From an uncultured Flavobacteriaceae bacterium (GTDB lineage Bacteria > Bacteroidota > Bacteroidia > Flavobacteriales > Flavobacteriaceae): a stretch of 33,458 bases of DNA. Positions 24,554 through 32,158 of the stretch are shown here, one piece after another. The stretch lies in assembly GCA_938020445.1 (NCBI GenBank), contig CALIIC010000148.1, positions 1-33,458 of the forward strand. The letters run 5' to 3'. The notes beneath the pieces are model-generated. The model made no database searches. It saw only the letters and a program-made list of their open reading frames with translations, and had not been told where the DNA came from. The position numbers were made by a program, and so were the translations under genes. How positions within the stretch are numbered: position 1 is the stretch's first letter; each line of letters begins with the position of its first letter.

Positions 24554-25279
24554 ATGAAAACGTTTATTCTTATTCACGGTTCCTGGCACAGCGCCTGGAA
24601 CTGGCACCTGGTAACGCCAATTTTAGAACAAAAAGGACACCAAGTAGTAACCCCTGACCTACCGGGTATGGGGCGAGACAAGACGCCCATTCAAGAAGTG
24701 ACCATGGCATCGACCGTTGAAAAAATTTGCCAATTGATCGATTCGGCCAAAGGCGAGGTAATCCTGGTCGGGCATAGTAAAAATGGCATCATGATTTCCC
24801 AAGCGGCCGAGTACCGTTCTGAAAAAATAGCAAAACTCGTTTACCTTGCCGCCTACCTGATTCCGAACGGCAAAACACAGGCCGAATATTCGGCTCAGGA
24901 TACCGAAGGGGTACTAAAACCATATGTTACCAGACATCCGGAAACCGCCTCCCATAGCCTACAGCCTGAAATATATAAAGAGGGACTATACCATGATTGC
25001 AACAAAGCGATTGTTCAATTGGCGAAAGTACTATTGGGCAAGGAAGCTGTGGCAACCGCCATTACCCCCTTGCAACTAAGCCCAGAAAAGTTTGGCGCGG
25101 TTCCGAGGTATTATATTGAATGTACCGAAGACCGCGCGGTCACCCCTTTTATTCAGCAAAAAATGTACAATGAAATCCCGTGCAAAGAAGTTTTTACCAT
25201 GCATACCAGCCATTCGCCCTTCTTTAGCAAGCCGGCCGAACTATGCACCATACTTTGTAAAATAGCCACTGCTTCATGA
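24554..25279 (+). CDS. Alpha/beta hydrolase, methylesterase/hydroxynitrile-lyase-like
   Basis: 241-aa single-domain alpha/beta hydrolase. The oxyanion strand is FILIHGSWHSAW (4-15), the nucleophile elbow VGHSKNG has S75, the acid is D193 (CTEDRAVTP), and H220 lies in HTSHSPFF. The layout resembles plant methylesterases and EstC-type esterases. The elbow reads G-H-S-K-N rather than GxSxG, so the last Gly is replaced by Asn; activity is probably kept, but this is unusual. The stop overlaps the next start (ATGA at 25276), so it is translationally coupled to the dioxygenase. The substrate is unknown. Confidence 0.85.
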   Translation: MKTFILIHGSWHSAWNWHLVTPILEQKGHQVVTPDLPGMGRDKTPIQEVTMASTVEKICQLIDSAKGEVILVGHSKNGIMISQAAEYRSEKIAKLVYLAAYLIPNGKTQAEYSAQDTEGVLKPYVTRHPETASHSLQPEIYKEGLYHDCNKAIVQLAKVLLGKEAVATAITPLQLSPEKFGAVPRYYIECTEDRAVTPFIQQKMYNEIPCKEVFTMHTSHSPFFSKPAELCTILCKIATAS

Positions 25280-25989
25280 AAACTACATCTCACAAATTAG
25301 CAACCTTGGATTGGCAAAAAATTGCCTTGGATCTTTCTGAAAAAGGTTATACCATTATCCCAAGACTCCTTTCAAACAAACAGTGTAGCGAATGTATTGA
25401 CCTATACGATCGGCCAAATACGTTTCGAAAGACAGTCGTAATGGAGCGCCATCGTTTTGGTAAGGGAGAATACAAGTATTTTTGCTACCCGCTACCAACG
25501 ATTGTGCAAACCATTCGTGAAAATATGTATCCCAAACTAGCACTCATTGCCAACAAATGGATGCATGAGCTGGGCATCGCCCATCAATTCCCGCATACGC
25601 TTTCGGCCCTATTGAAACAATGTCATCTCAACAATCAATTACGACCAACCCCTTTGATCCTAAAATATGGAAAAGGAGGTTTTAATACCCTACACCAAGA
25701 TCTTTACGGTACGGTTTACTTTCCGCTACAAACAGTACTGTTTCTAAATGAACCCGAAATTGACTTCACGGGCGGGGAATTTGTTTTGACCCAACAGCTG
25801 CCAAGGGCACAATCAAAAGCAATCGTATTACGGCCAAAAAAAGGGGATATGTTGCTATTCACGACACAATTTCGCCCTGTAAAAGGAAGTAGAGGCTATT
25901 ACCGGGCCCATATGAAGCATGGGGTAAGCGAGGTACATACCGGAAATCGGCACACCTTGGGAGTCATTTTTCACGACGCAACTACCTAG
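25276..25989 (+). CDS. 2OG-Fe(II) oxygenase
   Basis: 237-aa non-haem iron dioxygenase with H140-x-D142 (LHQDLYG), distal H215 (MKHGVS) and R225 (TGNRHTLG) as the 2-oxoglutarate anchor. GGEFVL (about 166-171) and KGDMLLF fit the prolyl-hydroxylase-like double-stranded beta-helix. The neighbours are a DNA alkyltransferase and an Ada metal-binding domain, so direct dealkylation of DNA or a small alkylated molecule is an attractive but unproven role. It does not carry an obvious AlkB signature (RxxxxxR near the C-terminus is absent). Confidence 0.85.
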   Translation: MKTTSHKLATLDWQKIALDLSEKGYTIIPRLLSNKQCSECIDLYDRPNTFRKTVVMERHRFGKGEYKYFCYPLPTIVQTIRENMYPKLALIANKWMHELGIAHQFPHTLSALLKQCHLNNQLRPTPLILKYGKGGFNTLHQDLYGTVYFPLQTVLFLNEPEIDFTGGEFVLTQQLPRAQSKAIVLRPKKGDMLLFTTQFRPVKGSRGYYRAHMKHGVSEVHTGNRHTLGVIFHDATT

Positions 25990-25992
25990 ACC

Positions 25993-26253
25993 ATGGAACA
26001 TCATAAAACCATATCGGACATCCGGTTGCGCAGGCAGATCAAAAATGGTACGATTCGGTTTGGTGGTAACAAAAGCCTCAAAATAGTCGGTACTTTGGCC
26101 TGCAAGTCCGGCAAGCGAATGAAGCGGGCCAACCGGGTTTTTTTTACCGACATTCAGGAAGCAAAGAAAAGGGGCTATCGCCCCTGCGGCCATTGTATGA
26201 AAACAGCTTATAAAGAATGGAAAAAAAGTAATAATAACAAGTTTTCATCATAA
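25993..26253 (+). CDS. Stand-alone Ada-type metal-binding domain protein
   Basis: 86-aa basic protein matching the N-terminal zinc domain of Ada: NRVFFTDIQEAKKRGYRPCGHC (about 47-68). Ada binds zinc with four cysteines, one of which (C38) accepts methyl from phosphotriesters. Here only C37, C65 and C68 are present; the second Cys of the first pair is missing (ACKSGKRMK). Zinc binding may be altered, and the methyl-transfer switch may not work as in Ada. It is separated by 3 nt from the dioxygenase and by about 1.6 kb from the AraC/Ogt protein, so it is likely the detached N-domain counterpart. I recall similar short proteins in other flavobacteria. Confidence 0.75.
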   Translation: MEHHKTISDIRLRRQIKNGTIRFGGNKSLKIVGTLACKSGKRMKRANRVFFTDIQEAKKRGYRPCGHCMKTAYKEWKKSNNNKFSS

Positions 26254-26286
26254 GCCTCACACGATACTAGAACTTACGGTCCCTTT

Positions 26287-26315
26287 TTGTACTTGGGGCA
26301 GTATTGGTATCTTTG
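26287..26315 (+). promoter_or_regulatory. pdeM promoter (TTG-18-TATCTTTG)
   Basis: TTTTTG ends at 26289, an 18-nt spacer follows, then TATCTTTG at 26308-26315. The ATG of pdeM begins 5 nt later, so the transcript would be leaderless or nearly so. Confidence 0.7.
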
Positions 26316-26320
26316 CCGGT

Positions 26321-26956
26321 ATGGAAACGCATCGCATTACGATAAAAGACCAGCAGTTTGTGATGCATCCGCTCGGAGGGCTTTTTTGGGAACACCAAAG
26401 CATGTTATTGATCAGTGATGTTCATTTGGGGAAGGTTTCCCATTTTCGCAAATTTGGCGCTGCGGTACCGCAGGCCGCGGTCCTAAAGAATTTTGAATTA
26501 TTGAGCAAATCGGTCGCCTATTTTTCACCAAAAACGGTCTGTTTTATGGGAGATCTGTTTCATTCCTCGTTGAACAAAGAATGGCATCTTTTTGAAGATT
26601 GGGTTGCCAAGCTAGACTGCAAGATTGTATTGGTAGCAGGCAATCATGATATTATTTCACCACTAAAGTATGAGGCTCTGGGAATACAAGTGGTCTCAGA
26701 AATACGGCTCGATGGTTTTCTCCTAACCCACCATCCGCAGGAATGTGAAAACTTCTTTAATTTCTCAGGACATATACACCCGGCCGTACGCCTTCAAGGT
26801 CAAGGCCGCCAAACCATACGTTTGGCATGTTTCTTTAAATCCAAAACACAACTTATCTTACCGGCATTTGGCGAATTTACAGGAACGTTTACCTTAAAAC
26901 CAACGCGTGGCGACGAGGTATACACCCTTGTTGAAAATAGCGTTGTAAAAATATAG
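26321..26956 (+). CDS. pdeM: Ligase-associated DNA damage response phosphoesterase
   Basis: 211-aa calcineurin-like phosphoesterase. The metal and active-site motifs are complete: SDVHLG (D33, H35), MGDLFHS (D78), AGNHD (107-110), THHP (136-139) and GHIHP (150-154). The length and the opening HPLGGLFW fit PdeM, a DNA 3'-end-processing-type phosphodiesterase from the ligase-associated repair set. In other genomes it sits next to the ligase, exonuclease and Lhr-like helicase; here the helicase is 5 kb upstream on the same strand and the other two genes are absent from the window. Confidence 0.88.
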   Translation: METHRITIKDQQFVMHPLGGLFWEHQSMLLISDVHLGKVSHFRKFGAAVPQAAVLKNFELLSKSVAYFSPKTVCFMGDLFHSSLNKEWHLFEDWVAKLDCKIVLVAGNHDIISPLKYEALGIQVVSEIRLDGFLLTHHPQECENFFNFSGHIHPAVRLQGQGRQTIRLACFFKSKTQLILPAFGEFTGTFTLKPTRGDEVYTLVENSVVKI

Positions 26957-26962
26957 ACATCC

Positions 26963-26995
26963 TTTTGTGATGGGTGTTGCTACCCCGTATATTTG
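26963..26995 (+). promoter_or_regulatory. mfd promoter (TTTTG-20-TATATTTG)
   Basis: TTTTG at 26963-26967, a 20-nt spacer, then TATATTTG at 26988-26995. The mfd frame's upstream TTG at 26993 is part of this box, so translation must begin further downstream. Confidence 0.75.
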
Positions 26996-27010
26996 CACAA
27001 AATTGCTCCG

Positions 27011-30000
27011 TTGACGCATACGACCATTCAACAGCTGTTCGCACAGTCTCCTCAAATAAGGAAACTGCAGCATACTATTGCCCAACCCTTCGATTCCGCC
27101 GAAAAAAACAACCAAAAAATTCGCCTAAAAGGGCTTACGGGTTCTTCGCTTTCTTTCGCAATAGCACAGAGCTTTTCCCAAGCCGAACAACCCTTTTTAG
27201 TCATTCTAAATGACAAGGAAGAAGCGGCCTACTACCTGAACGACCTTGAACGGCTGATTGGTGAGACCGAGGTGCTTTTTTATCCGGGCAGCTATCGCAG
27301 ACCCTATCAAATCGAAGAAACCGACAATGCAAACGTACTGCTTCGTGCCGAAGTGCTCAACCGAATCAACTCTCGAAAAAAACCTGCGGTAATCGTCACC
27401 TACCCCGATGCGTTGTTCGAAAAGGTAGTCACTCGGAAAGAACTCAATAAGAACACCTTAAAAATAAAATTGGAAGACACCTTGTCGCTCGACTTTTTGA
27501 ACGAGGTACTCTTCGAATACAAGTTTCAACGGGTCGATTTTGTTACGGAACCGGGCGAATTTTCGGTACGTGGGGGCATTGTAGATGTGTTTTCCTTTTC
27601 CCATGACGAACCTTATCGAATCGAATTTTTTGGAGACGAGGTCGATAGTATTCGCACTTTTGACGTGGAGACACAATTGTCTACCGATAGGGTATCCAAG
27701 ATTAGCATTATACCGAACGTAGCAAATAAGTTTCTCGATGAAAGAAGGGAGAGCTTTCTTCGATACATCGCATCCAACACCCTAATTTTTGTCAAAAACA
27801 CCGATTTACTATGTGATCGATTAGACGATTTCTTTAAAAAGGCCGAGACCACCTTCGATAAGTTTTCGGAGAATATGAAACATGCGACCCCCGACGAACT
27901 TTTTATGAACGGCCAACGCTTTGAAAAACAATTGGTCGATTTCAGATGCGTCGAAATGAATCAAAACAAGGCAAATCAAGATACCTTAATTGAATTCAAT
28001 ACGGAACCGCAGCCTTCGTTCAACAAAAAATTCGATTTACTCATAGAAAACCTGAATGCGAAAAGGGAAAAGGGGTTTACCAACTATATTTTCTGTGCAA
28101 GCGAACAACAGGCGAAACGTTTTCATGCTATTTTTGAAGAGGGGCAACAGGAAGTGCATTATAAGACCATCGTATTCCCATTATTTCAGGGGTTCATAGA
28201 GAACGATTTAAAAATTGCCTGTTATACAGACCACCAGATCTTTGAACGTTACCATAAGTTTCAGCTTAAAAATGGATATGCCAAAAAGCAGGCAATTACC
28301 CTAAAGGAGCTCAACAAACTCGAAATCGGCGATTATGTTACCCATATCGACCATGGTATCGGGAAGTTCGGAGGTTTGCAAAAAATAGATGTAGAAGGAA
28401 AAAAACAAGAAGCGATAAAGCTCATGTACGGAGAACGTGATATTCTGTATGTGAGCATTCATGCACTCCATAAGATCTCAAAGTTCAACGGAAAAGACGG
28501 GGCCGTTCCAAAAATTTACAAGCTTGGATCGGGTGCTTGGAAAAAAATAAAGGACAAGACCAAATCTCGGGTCAAAAAGATAGCATTTAACCTCATTAAG
28601 ATATACGCGAAACGCCGATTGGAAAAAGGCTTTCAATACGACCCTGACAGCTACCTTCAAAATGAGCTGGAAGCTTCTTTTATTTATGAGGACACCCCCG
28701 ACCAAAGCACGGCGACAGAAGACATCAAAAAAGACATGGAAAGCGAACGCCCTATGGATCGCTTGGTTTGTGGCGACGTAGGTTTTGGAAAAACAGAGGT
28801 AGCGATACGGGCGGCTTTTAAAGCAGTAGACAATGGGAAACAAGTGGCGGTATTGGTCCCAACGACGATTCTTGCTTTTCAGCATCACCGAACCTTTACC
28901 GAACGCCTTAAGGAAATGCCTGTAACGGTCGATTACCTGAACCGTTTTCGCACGGCCAAAGAAAAGCGCGAAACCTTGGAACGCTTGGAGGCCGGGCGCG
29001 TGGATATTATTATCGGCACCCACCAATTGGTGAATAAGAAAGTGAAGTTTAAAGACCTGGGGCTTCTAATTGTTGATGAAGAGCAAAAATTTGGTGTAGC
29101 GGTCAAAGACAAGCTAAAATCAATTAAAGAAAATGTAGATGTTTTAACCTTGACGGCCACCCCTATTCCCAGAACATTACAGTTTAGTTTAATGGCGGCA
29201 CGGGACCTATCGGTGATCAATACCGCACCACCCAATCGCTACCCGATCGAAAGTCAGGTAATTCGTTTTCAAGAGGAAACCATTCGCGATGCCATAAGTT
29301 ATGAGGTGCAACGGGGCGGACAGGTATTTTTTATTCATAATAGGATCGAGAATATCAAAGAAATTGCGGGAATGATCCAGCGCCTGGTACCGGATGCAAA
29401 GATTGCGATCGGACACGGACAAATGGATGGCAAGAAACTGGAAACTCTTATGCTTGCTTTTATGAACGGTGAATTCGATGTGCTCGTATCTACTACCATT
29501 GTGGAAAGCGGACTCGACGTCACCAATGCAAACACCATTTTTATCAACAACGCCAATAATTTCGGTTTAAGTGATCTGCATCAAATGCGGGGGCGAGTGG
29601 GGCGAAGCAATAAAAAAGCATTCTGTTATTTTATCACGCCCCCCTTCGAGGCAATGACCCCCGATGCCCGAAAGCGAATGGAAGCCCTGGAACAATTTAC
29701 CGCACTGGGAAGCGGTTTCAATATTGCAATGAAAGACCTTGAAATACGTGGAGCGGGTGACTTGTTGGGCGGAGAGCAAAGTGGTTTTATCAACGAAATT
29801 GGCTTTGAGACCTATCAGAAAATATTGTCGGAGGCCATAGATGAACTAAAAGAGAATGAGTTCAAAGAATTATATGAAGAGGTAGAAGGGCATCAAGAAA
29901 AAGTGTTCGTAAAAGACACCCAGATCGATTCGGATTTTGAGCTGCTGTTCCCAGATGACTACGTTAATAATATTACTGAGCGGTTAAACCTTTACACACA

Positions 30001-30397
30001 GTTAAACCTTGTAAAAGATGAGGTGGCCCTGCAAAAATTCGAAAGAGAACTGGTAGATCGGTTTGGAGAACTCCCTGTACACGTAGAAGACTTATTGAAC
30101 TCGGTCCGGATCAAATGGATCGGCACCGGGGTAGGTTTGGAAAAAGTTGTTATGAAGAAAGGGAAGTTAATCGGCTATTTTATTGCAGACCAGCAATCGG
30201 CCTTTTATCAAAGTGCCGCCTTTACCAAAGTACTGCAGTTTGCACAGGCAAATTCTCAAATTTGCAAATTAAAAGAAAAGCAGACGCGCAATGGCTTGCG
30301 CCTTTTATTGGTCTTTGAAGGAATCAACTCGATCAACAAGGCATTGAAGGCACTGTCGCCTTTGGAAATAAAAACCGAACAAACCGTCTCAAACTAA
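27011..30397 (+). CDS. mfd: Transcription-repair coupling factor
   Basis: About 1128 aa. Mfd removes RNA polymerase stalled at DNA lesions and recruits UvrA. The N-terminal UvrB-like region includes the PGEFSVRGGIVDVF motif. The RNA-polymerase-interacting domain (around KLEIGDYVTHIDHGIGKF) precedes the translocase: Walker A in GDVGFGKTE near residue 587, DEEQ near 689, TATPIPRTLQ, and QMRGRVGRS (VI), with the C-terminal TRCF domain after residue 1000. No in-frame ATG occurs before about residue 290. The TTG at 26993 overlaps the -7 box, so the TTG at 27011 (THTTIQQLF) is the more likely start, but this is inference. Confidence 0.93.
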   Translation: MTHTTIQQLFAQSPQIRKLQHTIAQPFDSAEKNNQKIRLKGLTGSSLSFAIAQSFSQAEQPFLVILNDKEEAAYYLNDLERLIGETEVLFYPGSYRRPYQIEETDNANVLLRAEVLNRINSRKKPAVIVTYPDALFEKVVTRKELNKNTLKIKLEDTLSLDFLNEVLFEYKFQRVDFVTEPGEFSVRGGIVDVFSFSHDEPYRIEFFGDEVDSIRTFDVETQLSTDRVSKISIIPNVANKFLDERRESFLRYIASNTLIFVKNTDLLCDRLDDFFKKAETTFDKFSENMKHATPDELFMNGQRFEKQLVDFRCVEMNQNKANQDTLIEFNTEPQPSFNKKFDLLIENLNAKREKGFTNYIFCASEQQAKRFHAIFEEGQQEVHYKTIVFPLFQGFIENDLKIACYTDHQIFERYHKFQLKNGYAKKQAITLKELNKLEIGDYVTHIDHGIGKFGGLQKIDVEGKKQEAIKLMYGERDILYVSIHALHKISKFNGKDGAVPKIYKLGSGAWKKIKDKTKSRVKKIAFNLIKIYAKRRLEKGFQYDPDSYLQNELEASFIYEDTPDQSTATEDIKKDMESERPMDRLVCGDVGFGKTEVAIRAAFKAVDNGKQVAVLVPTTILAFQHHRTFTERLKEMPVTVDYLNRFRTAKEKRETLERLEAGRVDIIIGTHQLVNKKVKFKDLGLLIVDEEQKFGVAVKDKLKSIKENVDVLTLTATPIPRTLQFSLMAARDLSVINTAPPNRYPIESQVIRFQEETIRDAISYEVQRGGQVFFIHNRIENIKEIAGMIQRLVPDAKIAIGHGQMDGKKLETLMLAFMNGEFDVLVSTTIVESGLDVTNANTIFINNANNFGLSDLHQMRGRVGRSNKKAFCYFITPPFEAMTPDARKRMEALEQFTALGSGFNIAMKDLEIRGAGDLLGGEQSGFINEIGFETYQKILSEAIDELKENEFKELYEEVEGHQEKVFVKDTQIDSDFELLFPDDYVNNITERLNLYTQLNLVKDEVALQKFERELVDRFGELPVHVEDLLNSVRIKWIGTGVGLEKVVMKKGKLIGYFIADQQSAFYQSAAFTKVLQFAQANSQICKLKEKQTRNGLRLLLVFEGINSINKALKALSPLEIKTEQTVSN

Positions 30398-30405
30398 AAT
30401 TTTAT

Positions 30406-30738
30406 ATGGAGTTTACGTTAGAAGAAAAACTGGCAATTGTAAACGTTATCGACTCGGTAATCGTTGCGGATGATGTTGTGCATCAAGGGGAAATACACTT
30501 GTTGAGCCAATTGATGAAGTTGCTCGATTTTGATAGTAATTTTATTGTTTCCGCCCGAATTATCGACACCGTACAGGGCCTGAAAATATTAAAGGGAATG
30601 ACCCCTCCTAAAAAACAGGCGCTTGCGACCATTCTTGAAGATGTGGCCAATGCCGATGGGTTTGTACATCAAAAAGAGGCAACCCTATTGACGGCCATAT
30701 TCTCGACCATGGAAGTTAGCAGGAATGTACAGAACTAA
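30406..30738 (+). CDS. Small TerB-like protein downstream of mfd
   Basis: 110-aa acidic helical protein with two similar acidic segments: ADDVVHQGEIHLLSQL (about 21-36) and NADGFVHQKEATLLTAI (about 82-98), each with A-D-x-x-V-H-Q-x-E. This is the TerB-like metal-binding pattern. It begins 8 nt after mfd, so co-transcription is likely. The function is unknown. A structural similarity to the TerB-like protein at 20368-20799 is visible, but they are not close sequence copies. Confidence 0.75.
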   Translation: MEFTLEEKLAIVNVIDSVIVADDVVHQGEIHLLSQLMKLLDFDSNFIVSARIIDTVQGLKILKGMTPPKKQALATILEDVANADGFVHQKEATLLTAIFSTMEVSRNVQN

Positions 30739-30775
30739 AAAATTGAAAGGCAAGCTTTCCAGATGGTTTAAGCAG

Positions 30776-30783
30776 TAAATTTG
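30776..30783 (+). promoter_or_regulatory. -7 box of the TlpA-like gene
   Basis: TAAATTTG matches TAnnTTTG, 26 nt upstream of the ATG at 30810. The -33 region has a degenerate TTTC at 30756-30759. Confidence 0.55.
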
Positions 30784-30809
30784 GACCGATTTTTGAATAG
30801 CAATACGAT

Positions 30810-32135
30810 ATGAAACAGACATTTACACTATTGGTTTTCTTTCTAGGGATGCTACTTCATTCCCAGAATACGATTTCAGGCACCTTTTCCCCGGCAGAAG
30901 AATTTAACTGGTTGATTGCCTATCATTTAAAACCTGGAGGGCAGGCGTACATAGCAGATACGGCCATCAAAGACGGGACATTTACCTTAAATATTCCTGA
31001 AAATTCAAAAGTGGGAACTTATCGTTTGGTATATGCCGTACCACAAGACGAATTTTACTTTGATGTATTGTACACTGGCAAGGAGGCGATAGAACTCAAC
31101 TTCGATTTAGACAATGGGGTTTCTTTTATCAGTTCCGAAGAAAACAAGCTTTTCCTTTCATATTTCCAAGACATCAATAGAAATGAGCAACAACTAGTTG
31201 ATTTTTATACAGCAGGTTCAAATGACCAGGCAACTTTTCAAGAAATAACCACCGCTTTAGAAACGACACAGGCCACCTATGAAAAAAAGGCTGAAAACTT
31301 GTTTTCACAGAAGTTCATCATCGCCAATCGAGGATATGTACCAGAAACACTTACCGCAAAACAAGACTATATAAAAAACAAAAAAGAAGCTTACTTTGCT
31401 CATATAAAATTTGATGATACCGATCTACAAGCATCCGATTTCTTGATTGACAAGGCGCTGAACTATGTTTTTACCGCACTTCCATCCGAACTTGGATCAC
31501 TCACCGATATCAAAGGGGTTCTAAAGGATAACGTTGCCACCTTGGCCTCCCATCTAGAAGAACTTCCAGATGCATATCAGTTTTATGTATTTCATAAAAT
31601 ATGGGAACAAACCGCTGCCAATAATTTGAACGAGGTATCAGACCTTCTTCTGAATACCTATATGACGCCCAAAGCACATTCAATAGATCATATGAAATTA
31701 TTGGATGAGATAGCGGCAAAGAATAGATTGCGGGTCGGAGCGATAGCACCCGAACTAGAATGGGTAGATGATACAACGGTCAAAAGGCTCAGCACGCTCG
31801 AAGGGGCGGAGCACTATCTTCTTGTATTTTGGAGCAGTACCTGTGGCCATTGTCTAAAAGAACTTCCTGCCCTGCACAAAGAATTGAAAACGAAACCCAC
31901 TGTAAAGGTAATCGCAGTAGGTTTGGAAAATGACGAACGTACCTGGAAGCCCGAATCGGCCAAATTAGACGATTTCGAGCATGCTATTTCGCTAGGAAGA
32001 TGGGAAAGCGAATATGCAAAACTGTATGACATTCACAGCACGCCTACCTACTATGTATTGGACGAGGATAAAAGAATCCTTGCCAAACCTGAAAATGATA
32101 CAGAAGTGGTTCGCTTTTTTGAAGAACACGAATAA
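30810..32135 (+). CDS. TlpA-family periplasmic thioredoxin-like protein
   Basis: 441-aa exported protein: signal peptide (residues 1-19, LLVFFLGMLLHSQN), an N-terminal beta-rich domain of the DUF4369-like kind (about 20-110), a helical middle region, and a C-terminal thioredoxin-like domain with C345-G-H-C348 (SSTCGHCLKELP) and the cis-Pro loop STPTYYVLD. It probably reduces or isomerises disulfides in the periplasm, as is common for such large Bacteroidota TlpA proteins. It converges with the ACT-like gene 1 nt beyond its stop. Confidence 0.87.
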   Translation: MKQTFTLLVFFLGMLLHSQNTISGTFSPAEEFNWLIAYHLKPGGQAYIADTAIKDGTFTLNIPENSKVGTYRLVYAVPQDEFYFDVLYTGKEAIELNFDLDNGVSFISSEENKLFLSYFQDINRNEQQLVDFYTAGSNDQATFQEITTALETTQATYEKKAENLFSQKFIIANRGYVPETLTAKQDYIKNKKEAYFAHIKFDDTDLQASDFLIDKALNYVFTALPSELGSLTDIKGVLKDNVATLASHLEELPDAYQFYVFHKIWEQTAANNLNEVSDLLLNTYMTPKAHSIDHMKLLDEIAAKNRLRVGAIAPELEWVDDTTVKRLSTLEGAEHYLLVFWSSTCGHCLKELPALHKELKTKPTVKVIAVGLENDERTWKPESAKLDDFEHAISLGRWESEYAKLYDIHSTPTYYVLDEDKRILAKPENDTEVVRFFEEHE

Positions 32136-32158
32136 CCTAAAGCGTCTTTAGGTCTTTA
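32136..32158 (+). terminator. Hairpin at the convergent TlpA / ACT-like gene ends
   Basis: CCTAAAG-cgt-CTTTAGG (32136-32152) is a perfect 7-bp stem followed by TCTTTAATTG, a modest T-rich tail for the plus strand. It lies within the last codons and stop of the minus-strand ACT-like gene, so terminator and coding sequence share bases. Confidence 0.6.

Noticed and set aside
28478..29026. 182-codon minus-strand ORF inside mfd
   Set aside because: It is antisense to the conserved translocase motifs of mfd and is a shadow frame.
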